64,000 nucleotides of DNA, from assembly GCF_000024125.1 (NCBI RefSeq), contig NC_013222.1:806001-870000 (forward strand), given 5' to 3'. This DNA comes from Robiginitalea biformata HTCC2501. Its GTDB lineage: Bacteria > Bacteroidota > Bacteroidia > Flavobacteriales > Flavobacteriaceae. This document shows, one piece after another, positions 1 through 10,291 of the stretch (position 1 is its first letter; each line of letters begins with the position of its first letter). A program made the position numbers and the translations under genes. Below the pieces are notes generated by a model. It was not told where the DNA came from. It worked only from the letters and a program-made list of their open reading frames with translations, and searched no databases.

Positions 1-1696
1 CCCGCTCAAAGCCGGCGTACGGATTCTCCTTTTCGGCCCGCATCATCCTCAGGGGCAGGTAATAGGTTTTCCGGGTCCCGTCATTCAGGGCTACCAGCAA
101 GTCGATGGGCATCGGCATCAGGCCGATGCGCTCCAGGGAAACCCGGGTGCCGCCTTCCACGGCTTCCACGCTTTTCACCCCGTAATCGATTGTATTCGCC
201 GTGCGCGTAAAATCGTTCAGGTACCACTCGAGCTCCGCCCCGCTGACCTTTTCGGCCACCCGGATAAAATCGTTCGGCGTGGGGTGCCTGAACTGGAATT
301 CCCGGTAATAGCGCCGGATGGTCTCCATGAGCTTGTCCTGCCCGATCACGTATCCGAGCTGGGCCAGGAATACAGCCCCTTTGCTATAGGCGGAGATACC
401 GTACCCCCCGTTAAAGTCGTACCGGTCCGCATGGGTGGTGAGCGGTTGCTCCCGCCCCGAGGCGGCCAGGCTGCGGTAGCCGTTGTAGGACCCGGCGAAG
501 GGGTTCTCCCGTTGCCGCTCCATAACCGCATCCATGCACAGGGCCGAGATAAACGAGGTGAAGCCTTCGTCCATCCACTCGTGGCGGGATTCGTTGGTGG
601 CCAGGACGTGCTGGAACCAGGAGTGCGCCATTTCGTGGACGGTTACACCCACCAGGCTCCCGAAGGAGCGCTCCCCGGTGATGAGCGTGCTCATGGCGTA
701 CTCCATGCCCCCGTCGCCCCCCTGGATAATGGAGTACTGGTCGTAGGGGTAAGGCCCGATATTCCGGTTGAAAAATTCCATGGTTGCCGCAGCTTTGGGC
801 TGCAGGTTTTTCCAGTTCTCCAGGATTTCCGGGTTGTCCTTGTACAGGAAGTGGAGTAGCGTCCCGTTGTCCAGGCGAAGGGTATCGTGGAGGTAATCCG
901 GGTCGGCGGCCCACATGAAATCGTGGACATTGGGCGCTTTGAAATGCCAGGTCAGCGTCTTGCCCCGGGTGCGGACGGAGGTGCCGGGTTTCTCGTAGCC
1001 GTGCCCGATTTCCTGGGGGTTCTGCAGGTACCCTGTTCCGCCCACGGTGTAGTCCTTGTCAATGGTCAGTTTCAGGTCAAAGTCTCCCCATACCCCGTGG
1101 AATTCCCGTGCGATGTACGGGTCGGCGTGCCAGCCCTCAAAATCGTATTCGGCGAGTTTCGGGTACCACTGGCTCATGGACAGGGCCACCCCTTCGCGGT
1201 TGTTGCGCCCGGAGCGGCGGATCTGTACGGGTACCTGCCCTTCAAACTCCATGTCAAAGGTCGTTTTACTTCCGGGAAGCAGCGGCTCAGCGAGCTCCAC
1301 CACCAGGACGGTACCTTCCTCCTGGTAGCTCAGCGCTGTGCCGTCCTGGGTCAGGGAAGTGGCGTGGAGGTAGCCGATTTCATCCGGGGATAACCCGGCA
1401 ATCCGGCTTTTGCCGTCTTCGGTCATCCGCCCGTCCGGGTCTTCAATGGCCTGCAGGCGCATGTCCATTTCGCTGCCGGGTTGAAAAGCGTTGAAATACA
1501 GGTGGTAGAATACCCGGTTCAGCGTATCGGGCGAATTATTGGTGTATACCAGTTTTTGCGTGCCGGTATAGCGGTAAGTTTCCACATCCATATCCACTTC
1601 CATCCGGTAGTCCACATGTTGCTGCCAGTAGGCGGTGTTGCCCTGGCCATAGGCCGTGGCGGTTGCAAGCAGGATAAGAAAAAAGAGACGTGTCAT
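1..1696 (-). CDS. M1 family metallo-aminopeptidase (3' end outside window)
   Basis: Zinc aminopeptidase of the gluzincin M1 family, exported and probably periplasmic or surface-attached. It starts with a signal peptide (MTRLFFLILLATATAYGQ) at 1696. The family N-terminal beta domain follows (NTAYWQQHVDYRMEVDMD). The zinc motif HEMAHSWF is at residues 354-361, and the second zinc ligand lies in the downstream segment ATNESRHEWMDEGF. About 565 residues are visible and the C-terminus runs off the left edge. The next gene upstream (S8 protease) is on the same strand with a gap of about 14 nt, so the two may be co-transcribed. The fold assignment is secure; the substrate cannot be read from sequence. 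Confidence 0.9.
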   Translation of the reverse strand, partial: MTRLFFLILLATATAYGQGNTAYWQQHVDYRMEVDMDVETYRYTGTQKLVYTNNSPDTLNRVFYHLYFNAFQPGSEMDMRLQAIEDPDGRMTEDGKSRIAGLSPDEIGYLHATSLTQDGTALSYQEEGTVLVVELAEPLLPGSKTTFDMEFEGQVPVQIRRSGRNNREGVALSMSQWYPKLAEYDFEGWHADPYIAREFHGVWGDFDLKLTIDKDYTVGGTGYLQNPQEIGHGYEKPGTSVRTRGKTLTWHFKAPNVHDFMWAADPDYLHDTLRLDNGTLLHFLYKDNPEILENWKNLQPKAAATMEFFNRNIGPYPYDQYSIIQGGDGGMEYAMSTLITGERSFGSLVGVTVHEMAHSWFQHVLATNESRHEWMDEGFTSFISALCMDAVMERQRENPFAGSYNGYRSLAASGREQPLTTHADRYDFNGGYGISAYSKGAVFLAQLGYVIGQDKLMETIRRYYREFQFRHPTPNDFIRVAEKVSGAELEWYLNDFTRTANTIDYGVKSVEAVEGGTRVSLERIGLMPMPIDLLVALNDGTRKTYYLPLRMMRAEKENPYAGFER

Positions 1697-1710
1697 ATTT
1701 CAATTGAATT

Positions 1711-3348
1711 TTAAGGTTGTGCATTGCCCCGGCTCACCTGGCTGGCCAGGATCAGGGCGTTATACAGATTCGCTATCCGCCCCGAGCGCGAGGCATCTGC
1801 AAGCGTACGCGCATTTTCCGGGTTGCCGCCCAGGATTACCTGAGACTTTACGGGCAATCCGGACTGCATGATGATTTTCTTTACCTGGGAGGCGGTAAGG
1901 TCCGGGAAGCGGGAGCGGATAACCGCGGCAATCCCGGCGACGGCCGGCGCGGCCATGGAGGTGCCGCCCTGGAAGTCATAGGCATTCCCGGGCATGGTGG
2001 AATATATGTTCCCCCCCGGGGCAAAGACGTCCACCTGGCTCCTGCCGTAATTTGAAAAGGACGACACCATCTCCGAGCCGTAGGAACTATCCAAAGACCC
2101 TACTGTCAGGACATTGTCTGCAATTTCCGGCCCAGTGCCTTCCTGGTCGGTGGGGTAATTTGCATTTTCCGGGAGGTCCAGGTCCTGGGAATCGTTGCCG
2201 GCCGCATGTACAATGAGCACATCGTTGGCTGCGGCGTATTTAATGGCCTCATACACCCACTGGGCGTTCGGGGAGAATGGCTTTCCGAAACTCGCATTGA
2301 TGATCCGGGCACCGTTGTCTACCGCATAGCGGATCGCCAGGGCCACGTCCTTGTCGTATTCGTCCCCGTTGGGAACGGCGCGCACCGCCATGATTTCAAC
2401 CTTGTCGGCTACCCCGTCCACGCCGATGCCGTTGTTGCGCTCAGCGGCAATAATGCCGGCCACATGGGTGCCGTGGGATTCGTCTTCCACCCGGTTCGAC
2501 GGATTGCCGTTGCCGTAATTGCGGTCGTCGATGTCATAGGGGTCGTCGCCCACCACTTCCCGTCCGTTGAAGGAGGTGTTGAAGTGGTAGTTCAGCCGCT
2601 CGGTAAAATACTGGATGCCTTCCTGCAATTGCTCCATGACCGCATCGATGCTGTCCTCAAAGCTGTACATCTGCTCCAGAATGGCTACGGCCTGCATCAG
2701 CTGGGGGTCCTGGGTGTCGATACCGGCTACGTCGGCTTTGGTATAATTGTCCCGGCCCAGGTGGGCTTTGACGGCTGCGTCGGCATTTTTCACCGCCTGG
2801 AGGATTTGTTCGTACCGTTGCTTGTTGGCAGCTGCCTCGGCAGATTCGGCCTCGAGCTTTTTGCGGGCGCGCTCCTGCAGGGCGGCATCACCCAGGTTCA
2901 GCCGGAGGATGCGGGCCGCCTCGAGTTGTTCGTTGTAGGATTCGCCCAAAAAGTTGTAGCCGTGCACATCGTCCACGTAGCCGTTGTTGTCGTCGTCCAC
3001 CCCGTTGCCCGGTTTCTCGTCCCGGTTTGTCCAGAGTACGCCGTCCAGGTCTTCGTGGTCCAGGTCAATCCCGCTGTCCAGTACGGCTACCACGACAGTT
3101 TCCCCCCGGAGGGATCCCAAAATTTCAGTGTATGCCCGGTCTACGCTCATGCCGGGGATCGAATCGCGTACCAGGTCGGCATGTGACCAGGATCGGGCCT
3201 CGGCCTCGCTCAATTCGGTGACTTTGGGTACCACGTGGTCGATGTTTTCGACCGGGGTGCTCACCAGCTGCGTGGCTCCGCATCCCCAGAGGAGGATGGC
3301 GGGTGCCAGCCAGGCCAGCGGACGGATCATTGCATTCAATTGCTTCAT
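1711..3348 (-). CDS. S8 subtilisin-like serine protease, lipoprotein
   Basis: Secreted subtilase of 545 aa. The N-terminus has a lipoprotein signal with lipobox ending at Cys23 (LLWGC). The catalytic triad is visible: Asp91 in VAVLDSGIDLDHED, His292 in SHGTHVAG and Ser464 in GGTSMAAP; the oxyanion Asn is at 385 (AAGND). An unusual feature is about 150 residues inserted between the Asp and His motifs (roughly 135-285), rich in Ala, Glu, Gln and Lys and probably helical, so the protein is longer than a minimal subtilisin. It probably degrades peptides at the cell surface and neighbours the M1 aminopeptidase, suggesting a peptide-scavenging pair. Confidence 0.92.
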   Translation of the reverse strand: MKQLNAMIRPLAWLAPAILLWGCGATQLVSTPVENIDHVVPKVTELSEAEARSWSHADLVRDSIPGMSVDRAYTEILGSLRGETVVVAVLDSGIDLDHEDLDGVLWTNRDEKPGNGVDDDNNGYVDDVHGYNFLGESYNEQLEAARILRLNLGDAALQERARKKLEAESAEAAANKQRYEQILQAVKNADAAVKAHLGRDNYTKADVAGIDTQDPQLMQAVAILEQMYSFEDSIDAVMEQLQEGIQYFTERLNYHFNTSFNGREVVGDDPYDIDDRNYGNGNPSNRVEDESHGTHVAGIIAAERNNGIGVDGVADKVEIMAVRAVPNGDEYDKDVALAIRYAVDNGARIINASFGKPFSPNAQWVYEAIKYAAANDVLIVHAAGNDSQDLDLPENANYPTDQEGTGPEIADNVLTVGSLDSSYGSEMVSSFSNYGRSQVDVFAPGGNIYSTMPGNAYDFQGGTSMAAPAVAGIAAVIRSRFPDLTASQVKKIIMQSGLPVKSQVILGGNPENARTLADASRSGRIANLYNALILASQVSRGNAQP

Positions 3349-3363
3349 GTTTGGTTTATTTGT

Positions 3364-4326
3364 TTATTCAGAAAAAGCGGCGCCGGGATGCGGGGCTTCG
3401 AAAACCTCAAAACACCCCCGGTCTGCCAGGGTCACGTAGACCGTTTTGCCGTCGGGCCCGGCAAAAGTAAGATTACTTGGCTTCTTACCCGAAAGCCGAT
3501 ATTCTTTTAACACGCCCCCGTCCGGAGACAATACAACTACTGTGCCTTTGTCGTAACGGGCCACGTAAAGGTTGCCCGCCCGGTCGCAGCGCATCCCGTC
3601 CAGGCCAAAATCTTCAAATTTGTGGAATAGCGTTTTGTTGCGGACACCGCCGCCCGGGTCCATGTCGTAGCGCCAGATTGCGCGCTGCACGGATTCGTTT
3701 ACATACAGGTAGCGCTGGTTGGGGCTCAGCGCAATCCCGTTGGTGGTGCCCATCCCGGATTCGAGCAGCTCCACGGTCCGGTCCGGGCGCACGCGCCAGA
3801 GGTTGCCCGTATTGTCGGACCAGTTCGGGTCGCTCAGATAGACGCTGCCGTCCGGGTGGACGCACAGGTCGTTGGGTTGGTTCATCCGGTCGTCTTCCGC
3901 CCACACCTCCGGGGCATCGCCCCCCGCCGGGACCCGGTAGACCCTATGCCTGACGTAATCCGCTACATACATGTGCCCGTCCGGGCCAAAGGCAATGCCG
4001 TTTCCGACGCTTCCCTCCGGCAACGTCAGATACAGACGGGCCTGCCCGTCCGGCGTCACCTGGCCGATGGTGCCTTCTTCTGCAAAGTTCACCGCATAAA
4101 CATTGCCCGCCCCGTCTGTGGCCGGTCCTTCAATTCCCGGGGTAAAGGTCCCCTCCGGCAGCAGGTCGTTACTATCGGGCAGTGTCCCGCAAGCCCCAAG
4201 CAGGAACAGGGTGCCGCAGAGCACCGGCAGGGTGGCGCATTTCAAAACATCCCGCACGTTTGCTTCTGCAACTGGGTATTTACGCGCCGTACAAACCAAA
4301 ATTTTAAAACTGCGCATGGAAGTCAA
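3364..4326 (-). CDS. SMP-30/gluconolactonase-like beta-propeller lipoprotein
   Basis: Protein of 320 aa with a lipoprotein-like signal (LPVLCGTLFLLGACGTLPD). Repeats of the SMP-30/NHL propeller kind follow, such as GPATDGAGNVYAVNF, GIAFGPDGHMYVADY, LCVHPDGSVYLSD and GMRCDRAGNLYVARY. Family members hydrolyse lactones or act as sugar-binding propellers; the substrate here is unknown. The first 30 or so residues before the hydrophobic segment look unlike a normal signal peptide, so the true start may be internal (Met4 at 4317 or a later non-ATG codon). The 5' end overlaps the stop of the upstream MBL gene by 23 nt on the same strand, which implies a shared transcript. Confidence 0.82.
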   Translation of the reverse strand: MTSMRSFKILVCTARKYPVAEANVRDVLKCATLPVLCGTLFLLGACGTLPDSNDLLPEGTFTPGIEGPATDGAGNVYAVNFAEEGTIGQVTPDGQARLYLTLPEGSVGNGIAFGPDGHMYVADYVRHRVYRVPAGGDAPEVWAEDDRMNQPNDLCVHPDGSVYLSDPNWSDNTGNLWRVRPDRTVELLESGMGTTNGIALSPNQRYLYVNESVQRAIWRYDMDPGGGVRNKTLFHKFEDFGLDGMRCDRAGNLYVARYDKGTVVVLSPDGGVLKEYRLSGKKPSNLTFAGPDGKTVYVTLADRGCFEVFEAPHPGAAFSE

Positions 4327-5161
4327 AACTTTTGTCCAGGCGGATGCCTTTTTCGGTTTCCCTGAGCGTGCAGCACTCGTTGTGGGCGTCGTGCTCCAGG
4401 AAGAGCACGTAGTTTTCCCGGCAGGCCCGGTCCAGGAAGGCCGCTTTTTCCTTCAGGGTTAGTAGCGGGCGCGTATCGAAGCCCATGACGTACGGCAGGG
4501 GGATATGGCCGGTTGTTGGCAGGAGGTCGGCCATAAAGACCAGGGTCTGCCCCTGATAGCGGATGTGCGGGATCATCTGCTTGTCCGTGTGCCCGTCTAC
4601 GTACAGGATGCCGAAACCCAGGGGGCTTTCCTCCTGGAAGGTCTCCGCCCCCCGCGGGATAAAGGCCAGCTGCCCGCTTTCCTGCATGGGCATAATATTT
4701 TCGCTGAGGAAGGAGGCCTTTTCCCGGGCATTGGGCTCGGTGGCCCATTTCCAGTGGTCCTCATTCGTCCAGAAGGTCGCATTTTTGAAAGCCGGCTCGT
4801 ATCCCGTCCGGTCCCTGTTCCAGCGAATACTGCCGCCGCAGTGGTCAAAGTGAAGGTGGGTCAGGAAGACGTCCGTGATGTCGTCCCGGTGGAACCCGGC
4901 TGCCGCCAGGGAGGCGTCCAGGGAATGGTCGCCCCAGAGGTAATAGTAGCCGAAGAATTTTTCGGATTGCTTGTCGCCCATGCCCGTATCGATCAGGATC
5001 AGCCGGTCGCCGTCTTCGATCAGCAGGCTCCGGGCGGCCATCTCGATCATGTTGTTGGCATCCGCCGGGTTGGTACGGGACCAGAGCGATTTGGGCACCA
5101 CGCCGAACATGGCACCCCCGTCCAGCTTAAAATTCCCGGTTTCGATGGGGTAAAGGGTCAT
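4304..5161 (-). CDS. MBL-fold metallo-hydrolase
   Basis: Metallo-beta-lactamase fold hydrolase of about 285 aa. The metal motif is THLHFDHCGGS, preceded by LILIDTGMGDKQ. Later His residues lie in VDGHTDKQMIPH and EHDAHNE. The open frame extends upstream to 5317, but that stretch overlaps the divergent antiporter promoter and is not protein-like. I therefore choose the ATG at 5161 (MTLYPIETGNFKLDGGAMFG), where family members of the MBL type begin. No signal peptide, so it is probably cytoplasmic. Substrate unknown; relatives include lactonases and glyoxalase II-like enzymes. Confidence 0.87.
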   Translation of the reverse strand: MTLYPIETGNFKLDGGAMFGVVPKSLWSRTNPADANNMIEMAARSLLIEDGDRLILIDTGMGDKQSEKFFGYYYLWGDHSLDASLAAAGFHRDDITDVFLTHLHFDHCGGSIRWNRDRTGYEPAFKNATFWTNEDHWKWATEPNAREKASFLSENIMPMQESGQLAFIPRGAETFQEESPLGFGILYVDGHTDKQMIPHIRYQGQTLVFMADLLPTTGHIPLPYVMGFDTRPLLTLKEKAAFLDRACRENYVLFLEHDAHNECCTLRETEKGIRLDKSFDFHAQF

Positions 5162-5287
5162 CCAGGTAGTTTTCTGATCGCGCAAAATACGAATTCGGGG
5201 CCCTATTAGCGAGGCGATTAACAAAGATTTTGGCATCTTCCTGCAAATTGCCGGGGTCGCCGGGGTTTCATAACTGGGGAGATTCCC

Positions 5288-5295
5288 TATTTTTG
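5288..5295 (+). promoter_or_regulatory. -7 box of the antiporter gene
   Basis: TATTTTTG is a perfect match to the Bacteroidetes -7 consensus TAnnTTTG, 22 nt before the ATG at 5318. No convincing -33 TTG element is seen at the usual distance. Confidence 0.55.
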
Positions 5296-5317
5296 GCTTT
5301 AACGCAAAAACCAACAC

Positions 5318-7234
5318 ATGATAGAGCTGGCGGGTATTGTCATTCTCGGGATTGTGGCGCAGTGGGTGGCCTGGAGGCTCAAACTGCCCGCCATCCTGCC
5401 CCTGATCCTGATTGGGTTGCTGGTGGGGCCGATCTCCACCTTATTTACGGAGGATGGCGCGAAACTGATCGAGCCGATCTGGAACGGCAGCAAGGGCCTG
5501 TTTCCCGGGGAGGGGTTGTATTATTTTGTCTCCCTGGCCATCAGTATCATCCTCTTTGAAGGCGGGTTGACGCTCAGGCGCTCCGAGGTGGCGAACGTCG
5601 GGCCGGTAATTACCAAGCTTATCACCCTGGGGACCCTGGTGACATTTTTCGGCGCGGGCATCGCCGCGCATTTTATCTTCGGGCTTTCCTGGCAGATCTC
5701 CTTTTTGTTCAGCGGCCTGATAATTGTTACGGGCCCCACGGTAATCACCCCCATCCTGCGGAACATCCCGCTTAAAAAAGACGTCTCCGCCGTCCTGAAA
5801 TGGGAAGGCATCCTGATCGACCCGATCGGGGCCCTGGTGGCCGTATTGGTATACGAGTTTATCAGCGTCGGGGCCGAAGGGGGGGCGTATACGAAAACCG
5901 CCCTGATCGAATTCGGCAAAATCCTGCTATTCGGCCTCACTTTCGGATTTACCTTTGCCCATGCCCTGGCGTTTGTCATTAAGAAGAATTTCATCCCCCA
6001 TTACCTGCTCAACGTCGTGGCCCTTTCCACGGTGCTGGGGGTCTTTGTGATGTCCGATATTTTCGCCAAGGAATCCGGCCTGCTCGGGGTGGTGGTCATG
6101 GGCATGGTGATGGGGAACACGGAGCTCCCCAACCTCAAGGAACTCCTGTATTTCAAGGAATCCCTGAGCGTGCTGCTCATCTCCATCCTGTTTATCGTGC
6201 TGGCGGCCAACATCGACCTGGTAGACCTGCAGCTCATTTACAACTGGAACACGGCACTGTTATTTGCCATTATCGTGTTTCTCATCCGGCCGCTGGGGGT
6301 GTTTTTATCCTCTCTGGGCTCCCACCTGAGCATCAACGAAAGGCTGTTTATCGGTTGGGTGGGTCCGCGCGGGATCGTCGCAGCCGGTATCGCGTCCCTC
6401 TTTGGTTCCAAGCTGATTGACCAGGAGGTGCCCGGGGCAGAATTTATCACCCCCCTGGTATTCGTGATCGTTCTGGGGACGGTTCTGCTGAACGCAACCA
6501 CCGCCCGGTTGTTCGCACAGCTCGTGGGCGTATTCCTGAAAAAATCCGAAGGCATCCTGATCATCGGGGCCGCCAAGCCCTCCCGTCTTATTGGCCAGTA
6601 CCTGATGAAAAACAACCGGCATGTTGTGCTGATAGACAGCAACCAGACAAATGTGGAAAAATCGCGGAACCTGGGGCTGGAGGCGCTCACCGCCGATATC
6701 TATTCGGATACGCTGAGCGACAATATTGAGCTGAGCGATATCGGCTACCTGATGTCGCTTACGCCGAGCTCGGTGGTAAACAAGTACGCCATTGAAAAGT
6801 TCCGGAACCAGTTCGGGGAACACGGATCCTTCCGCCTTGTGGATGCGGATGAGATGAACGACCCGGAGAACAACCCGAAGGAAGGCCTGTTCTCGCACAC
6901 GGACGACTTTATCAAACTGATGGAGGCCACCCGCCATTATCCGGCCATCCACGAAATTGACCTGAAGGACCGGCAACACTACGAAGGCCTGATCGAGATT
7001 ACCAAGGCCGAGGACGACATCATCCCGCTCTTCCTCAAGGACCCGGAGGGCGACCTGATCATCATCCCGTCATATTCCAAGGATTTCACGGATATCACCG
7101 AGGGCTTTAAACTCGTGTACCTCGGGAAGGTTTTTGACCTGGACAAGGAAGAAGATGAGCCGGTCGGGAAGGAGAACGGCAAGCAGCACGCGCAAGCCGA
7201 TAAGAACGGCTCGCCAGGCGAACAGGACGCCTAA
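5318..7234 (+). CDS. CPA1-type Na+(K+)/H+ antiporter with C-terminal TrkA-N domain
   Basis: Inner-membrane cation/proton antiporter of 638 aa. Residues 1 to about 400 form a dozen hydrophobic segments of the Na_H_Exchanger type. They include a conserved [15 protein letters not shown] segment and the [11 protein letters not shown] segment typical of NhaP/CPA1 proteins. The C-terminal cytoplasmic part from about 405 ([19 protein letters not shown]) resembles a Rossmann TrkA-N/RCK nucleotide-binding domain that would gate transport. The last 25 residues are acidic and polar. The stop codon overlaps the lepA stop on the opposite strand. A perfect -7 box precedes the start. Confidence 0.93.
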   Translation: MIELAGIVILGIVAQWVAWRLKLPAILPLILIGLLVGPISTLFTEDGAKLIEPIWNGSKGLFPGEGLYYFVSLAISIILFEGGLTLRRSEVANVGPVITKLITLGTLVTFFGAGIAAHFIFGLSWQISFLFSGLIIVTGPTVITPILRNIPLKKDVSAVLKWEGILIDPIGALVAVLVYEFISVGAEGGAYTKTALIEFGKILLFGLTFGFTFAHALAFVIKKNFIPHYLLNVVALSTVLGVFVMSDIFAKESGLLGVVVMGMVMGNTELPNLKELLYFKESLSVLLISILFIVLAANIDLVDLQLIYNWNTALLFAIIVFLIRPLGVFLSSLGSHLSINERLFIGWVGPRGIVAAGIASLFGSKLIDQEVPGAEFITPLVFVIVLGTVLLNATTARLFAQLVGVFLKKSEGILIIGAAKPSRLIGQYLMKNNRHVVLIDSNQTNVEKSRNLGLEALTADIYSDTLSDNIELSDIGYLMSLTPSSVVNKYAIEKFRNQFGEHGSFRLVDADEMNDPENNPKEGLFSHTDDFIKLMEATRHYPAIHEIDLKDRQHYEGLIEITKAEDDIIPLFLKDPEGDLIIIPSYSKDFTDITEGFKLVYLGKVFDLDKEEDEPVGKENGKQHAQADKNGSPGEQDA

Positions 7235-9027
7235 TCGTTCAGCTTCAGCACGGCCATAAACGCCTGCTGGGGGATTTCCACGTTGCCTACCTGGCGCATG
7301 CGCTTTTTCCCTTTTTTCTGCTTTTCGAGGAGTTTCCGCTTCCGGGAAATATCCCCCCCGTAACACTTGGCGGTCACGTCCTTGCGGAGCGCCTTGATGG
7401 TTTCCCGGGAGATGATCTTGGAGCCGATAGCCGCCTGGATCGGGATGTCGAATTGCTGGCGGGGGATCAACTCCTTGAGTTTCTCGCACATCCGCTTGCC
7501 GATGTCGTAGGCGTTGTCGAAGTGCACCAGGGCGGAAAGCGCGTCAACTGGCTGGGCATTCAGCAGGATGTCCACCCGCACGAGCTTGGAAGTCCGCATG
7601 CCGATGGGGCTGTAATCGAAGGAGGCATACCCCTTGGACACGGTTTTCAGCCGGTCGTAGAAGTCAAAGACGATCTCGGCCAGGGGCATGTCGAAGGTGA
7701 GTTCCACCCGGTCCTGGGTGAGGTAGGTCTGCCCGGTGATCTCCCCCCGCTTGTCGATGCAGAGCGACATCACATTCCCCACAAAATCCGACTTGGTGAT
7801 AATGGTGGCCTTGATGAAAGGCTCTTCCACCCGGCTGATGGTGGAGGGGTCGGGCAAATCCGAGGGGTTGTTGACGATAAAGGGCGTTTCCGGGTCCTTG
7901 GTCGTGTAGGCGTAATAACTCACGTTGGGCACCGTGGTGATGACCGTCATGTCGAATTCCCGCTCCAGGCGTTCCTGGATGATCTCCATGTGCAGCATCC
8001 CCAGGAAGCCGCAGCGGAAACCGAAGCCCAGGGCCGCGCTGCTCTCCGGGGTGAAAACCAGGGAGGCGTCGTTGAGCTGGAGCTTTTCCATGGAGGCGCG
8101 AAGCTCTTCAAAATCCTCCGTGTCCACCGGATAGATTCCGGCAAACACCATGGGTTTGACGTCTTCAAACCCGGCAATCGCCTGGGGAGTTGGGTTGGCG
8201 GCGTCCGTAATGGTATCCCCCACCTTGACCTCCCGGGCGTCCTTGATGCCGGTGATCAGGTAGCCCACATCGCCGGTGGAAATTTTTTGTTTGGGCAGCT
8301 GTTTGAGTTTCAGCGTCCCGATTTCGTCTGCATGGTATTTTTTACCCGTAGCGACGAATTTGATGTGCTGGCCTTTGCGGATTTCCCCGTTCATTACCCG
8401 GAAGTAGGTTTCCACGCCCCGGAAGGGGTTGTAGACCGAGTCAAAGACCAGGGCCTGCAGCGGGGCCTCCGGGTCGCCGGCCGGGGCCGGAACGCGTTCG
8501 ATAATAGCTGTCAGGATTTCCTGGATGCCCAGGCCCGTCTTCGCGCTGGCCGGGATCACTTCCCCGGGCTTGCAGCCAATCAGGTCCACGATATCGTCCG
8601 TCACCTCCTCGGGGTTGGCGCTGGGCAGGTCTACCTTGTTGAGTACCGGGATGATTTCCAGGTCGTTTTCCAGGGCCAGGTAAAGGTTGGAGATGGTCTG
8701 TGCCTGGATGCTCTGGGCGGCATCCACTACGAGCAGGGCCCCTTCGCAGGCCGCGATGGAGCGGGACACCTCATAGGAGAAATCCACGTGCCCGGGAGTG
8801 TCGATCAGGTTGAGGATATAGGGTTCGCCATCGTGGATATAGTCCATCTGGATGGCGTGACTCTTGATGGTGATGCCGCGTTCGCGCTCCAGGTCCATAC
8901 TGTCCAGCAGCTGGTCCTGTTTTTCGCGCTCGGTCACCGACCCGGTAAAGTCGAGCAGCCGGTCCGCCAGCGTACTCTTGCCGTGGTCGATGTGGGCGAT
9001 GATGCAAAAATTCCGAATATTCTTCAT
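7231..9027 (-). CDS. lepA: Elongation factor 4 (LepA), ribosomal back-translocase GTPase
   Basis: Translation GTPase of 598 aa, the usual LepA length. G1 is [14 protein letters not shown]3 is DTPGHVDF and G4 is NKVD. The LepA C-terminal domain is recognisable ([20 protein letters not shown]). The open frame runs upstream to 9369, but the extension is low-complexity Ser/Thr/Pro, so the start is the ATG at 9027 ([16 protein letters not shown]). A perfect -7 box lies just upstream. The gene is convergent with the antiporter and the two stop codons overlap. Confidence 0.97.
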   Translation of the reverse strand: MKNIRNFCIIAHIDHGKSTLADRLLDFTGSVTEREKQDQLLDSMDLERERGITIKSHAIQMDYIHDGEPYILNLIDTPGHVDFSYEVSRSIAACEGALLVVDAAQSIQAQTISNLYLALENDLEIIPVLNKVDLPSANPEEVTDDIVDLIGCKPGEVIPASAKTGLGIQEILTAIIERVPAPAGDPEAPLQALVFDSVYNPFRGVETYFRVMNGEIRKGQHIKFVATGKKYHADEIGTLKLKQLPKQKISTGDVGYLITGIKDAREVKVGDTITDAANPTPQAIAGFEDVKPMVFAGIYPVDTEDFEELRASMEKLQLNDASLVFTPESSAALGFGFRCGFLGMLHMEIIQERLEREFDMTVITTVPNVSYYAYTTKDPETPFIVNNPSDLPDPSTISRVEEPFIKATIITKSDFVGNVMSLCIDKRGEITGQTYLTQDRVELTFDMPLAEIVFDFYDRLKTVSKGYASFDYSPIGMRTSKLVRVDILLNAQPVDALSALVHFDNAYDIGKRMCEKLKELIPRQQFDIPIQAAIGSKIISRETIKALRKDVTAKCYGGDISRKRKLLEKQKKGKKRMRQVGNVEIPQQAFMAVLKLND

Positions 9028-9046
9028 GCAATCCGAAAATAGGAGG

Positions 9047-9054
9047 CAAAGATA
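9047..9054 (-). promoter_or_regulatory. -7 box of lepA
   Basis: Read on the minus strand this is TATCTTTG, a perfect TAnnTTTG match. It lies 19 nt before the lepA ATG at 9027, which supports that start over the long upstream frame. Confidence 0.55.
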
Positions 9055-9109
9055 ATCAAATTGCGCTCGGCGGCACCGGAATTTATGCGCTGCCCGGAGG
9101 ACTTCGGGT

Positions 9110-10255
9110 TCAGTCCTGCCACTCGGCGATAAACAAATTGGTGTCCCGGGTGCCCCCGTTGTTCCGGTTGCTCGAAAAGGCCAGGTATTTTCCGTCCGGG
9201 GAGAAGACCGGGAAGGCGTCGAAGGTCTGCCCGTGGGTAACCCGCTCCAGGCCCGTGCCGTCTGTGCCGATGAGGTAGAGGTTGAAGGGGAAGCCGCCCT
9301 CGGATTCGAAGTTGCTGGAAAACAAAATTTTATCTCCGTCCGGATGGAAGAAGGGGCTCCAGTTGGCATTGCCCAGGAAGGTGAGCTGCCTCAGGTCGCT
9401 GCCGTCTGCATTGCAGATAAAGAGCTCCATCTCGGTGGGCTGGACCAGGCCGCGGGACAACAGGTCTTTGTATTCGGCAATTTCCGCCTCAGTCTCCGGT
9501 CGGGAGGCCCGGAAGATGATCTGCGTGCCGTCCGGGGAGAAAAACGCCCCGCCGTCGTACCCGAGCTCGTCGGTGATCTGTCGGACGTCCGACCCGTCCA
9601 GGTTCATGGTGTACAGCTCCAGGTCGCCGCTCCGGTCGGAGGTAAAGACAATCCGGTCGCCCTGGGGAGACACGGTGGCCTCGGCATCATACCCGGGCTC
9701 GTCCGTCAGCTGGTCGACGATATTCCCCTGGAGGTCGGCCACGAAGATGTCGAAGGAATCGTATACCGGCCAGACGTATTTGCCGTTTTCACGCAGGGGC
9801 ACCTCCGGGCATTCCGGGTCCCGCAGGTGGGTGGAGCCGTAGAGGATGTGCTCATTATCCGGCATAAAATAGCCGCAGGTGGTACGGCCCATCCCCGTGC
9901 TGACCATGGGCGGGACGCTTCCGTTGAAAGTTTCCCCGGCATCCATCAGGAACATCTGGTCGCATTCCACCCCCCACTTTTCGTAATTGGACTGGAAGAT
10001 CAGCTGGCGGTTGTCGAAACTCCAGTAGGCCTCTGCGTTGTCGCCGCCAAAAGTGACCTGGCGGATGGATTTAAAGTGCGTCTCGCCCGGGTAGATGAGC
10101 GTGTCGGAGGATGCGGCCATGGGGCTGCCGGCAGCGCTTCCCGCGGCCGGGTTATCGGCAGGATCGGAAGCCCCACCCGCGCCGGGCTCCGGCTTTTTGC
10201 CGTCCTTGCAGGCCATGGTGCAAATTCCCAACAAGAGTAAAAGTAAGATTCTCAT
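9110..10255 (-). CDS. TolB/PD40 beta-propeller lipoprotein
   Basis: Exported lipoprotein of 381 aa. Signal [16 protein letters not shown] with lipobox Cys16 and a Gly/Ala/Pro-rich linker, then WD40-like PD40 repeats: [74 protein letters not shown]. Such propellers bind peptides or proteins at the envelope. The open frame continues upstream to 11425 but that part is antisense to the M28 gene, so the start is placed at 10255. It is divergent from the M28 peptidase, with 36 nt between the starts, so the two may share regulation. Confidence 0.9.
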   Translation of the reverse strand: MRILLLLLLGICTMACKDGKKPEPGAGGASDPADNPAAGSAAGSPMAASSDTLIYPGETHFKSIRQVTFGGDNAEAYWSFDNRQLIFQSNYEKWGVECDQMFLMDAGETFNGSVPPMVSTGMGRTTCGYFMPDNEHILYGSTHLRDPECPEVPLRENGKYVWPVYDSFDIFVADLQGNIVDQLTDEPGYDAEATVSPQGDRIVFTSDRSGDLELYTMNLDGSDVRQITDELGYDGGAFFSPDGTQIIFRASRPETEAEIAEYKDLLSRGLVQPTEMELFICNADGSDLRQLTFLGNANWSPFFHPDGDKILFSSNFESEGGFPFNLYLIGTDGTGLERVTHGQTFDAFPVFSPDGKYLAFSSNRNNGGTRDTNLFIAEWQD

Positions 10256-10264
10256 GGAGATGCG

Positions 10265-10272
10265 TAATTTTG
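10265..10272 (+). promoter_or_regulatory. -7 box of the M28 peptidase gene
   Basis: TAATTTTG, a perfect match to TAnnTTTG, 19 nt before the ATG at 10292 within the short divergent intergenic region. Confidence 0.55.
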
Positions 10273-10291
10273 GTAAAAATAGAAGGAAGCC

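Noticed and set aside
2206..3186. 326-codon open frame on the plus strand
   Set aside because: It is antisense to the subtilase gene. High GC content leaves such frames open by chance; it has no family signature.
7453..9042. 529-codon open frame on the plus strand
   Set aside because: Antisense to lepA, whose protein sequence is unmistakable.
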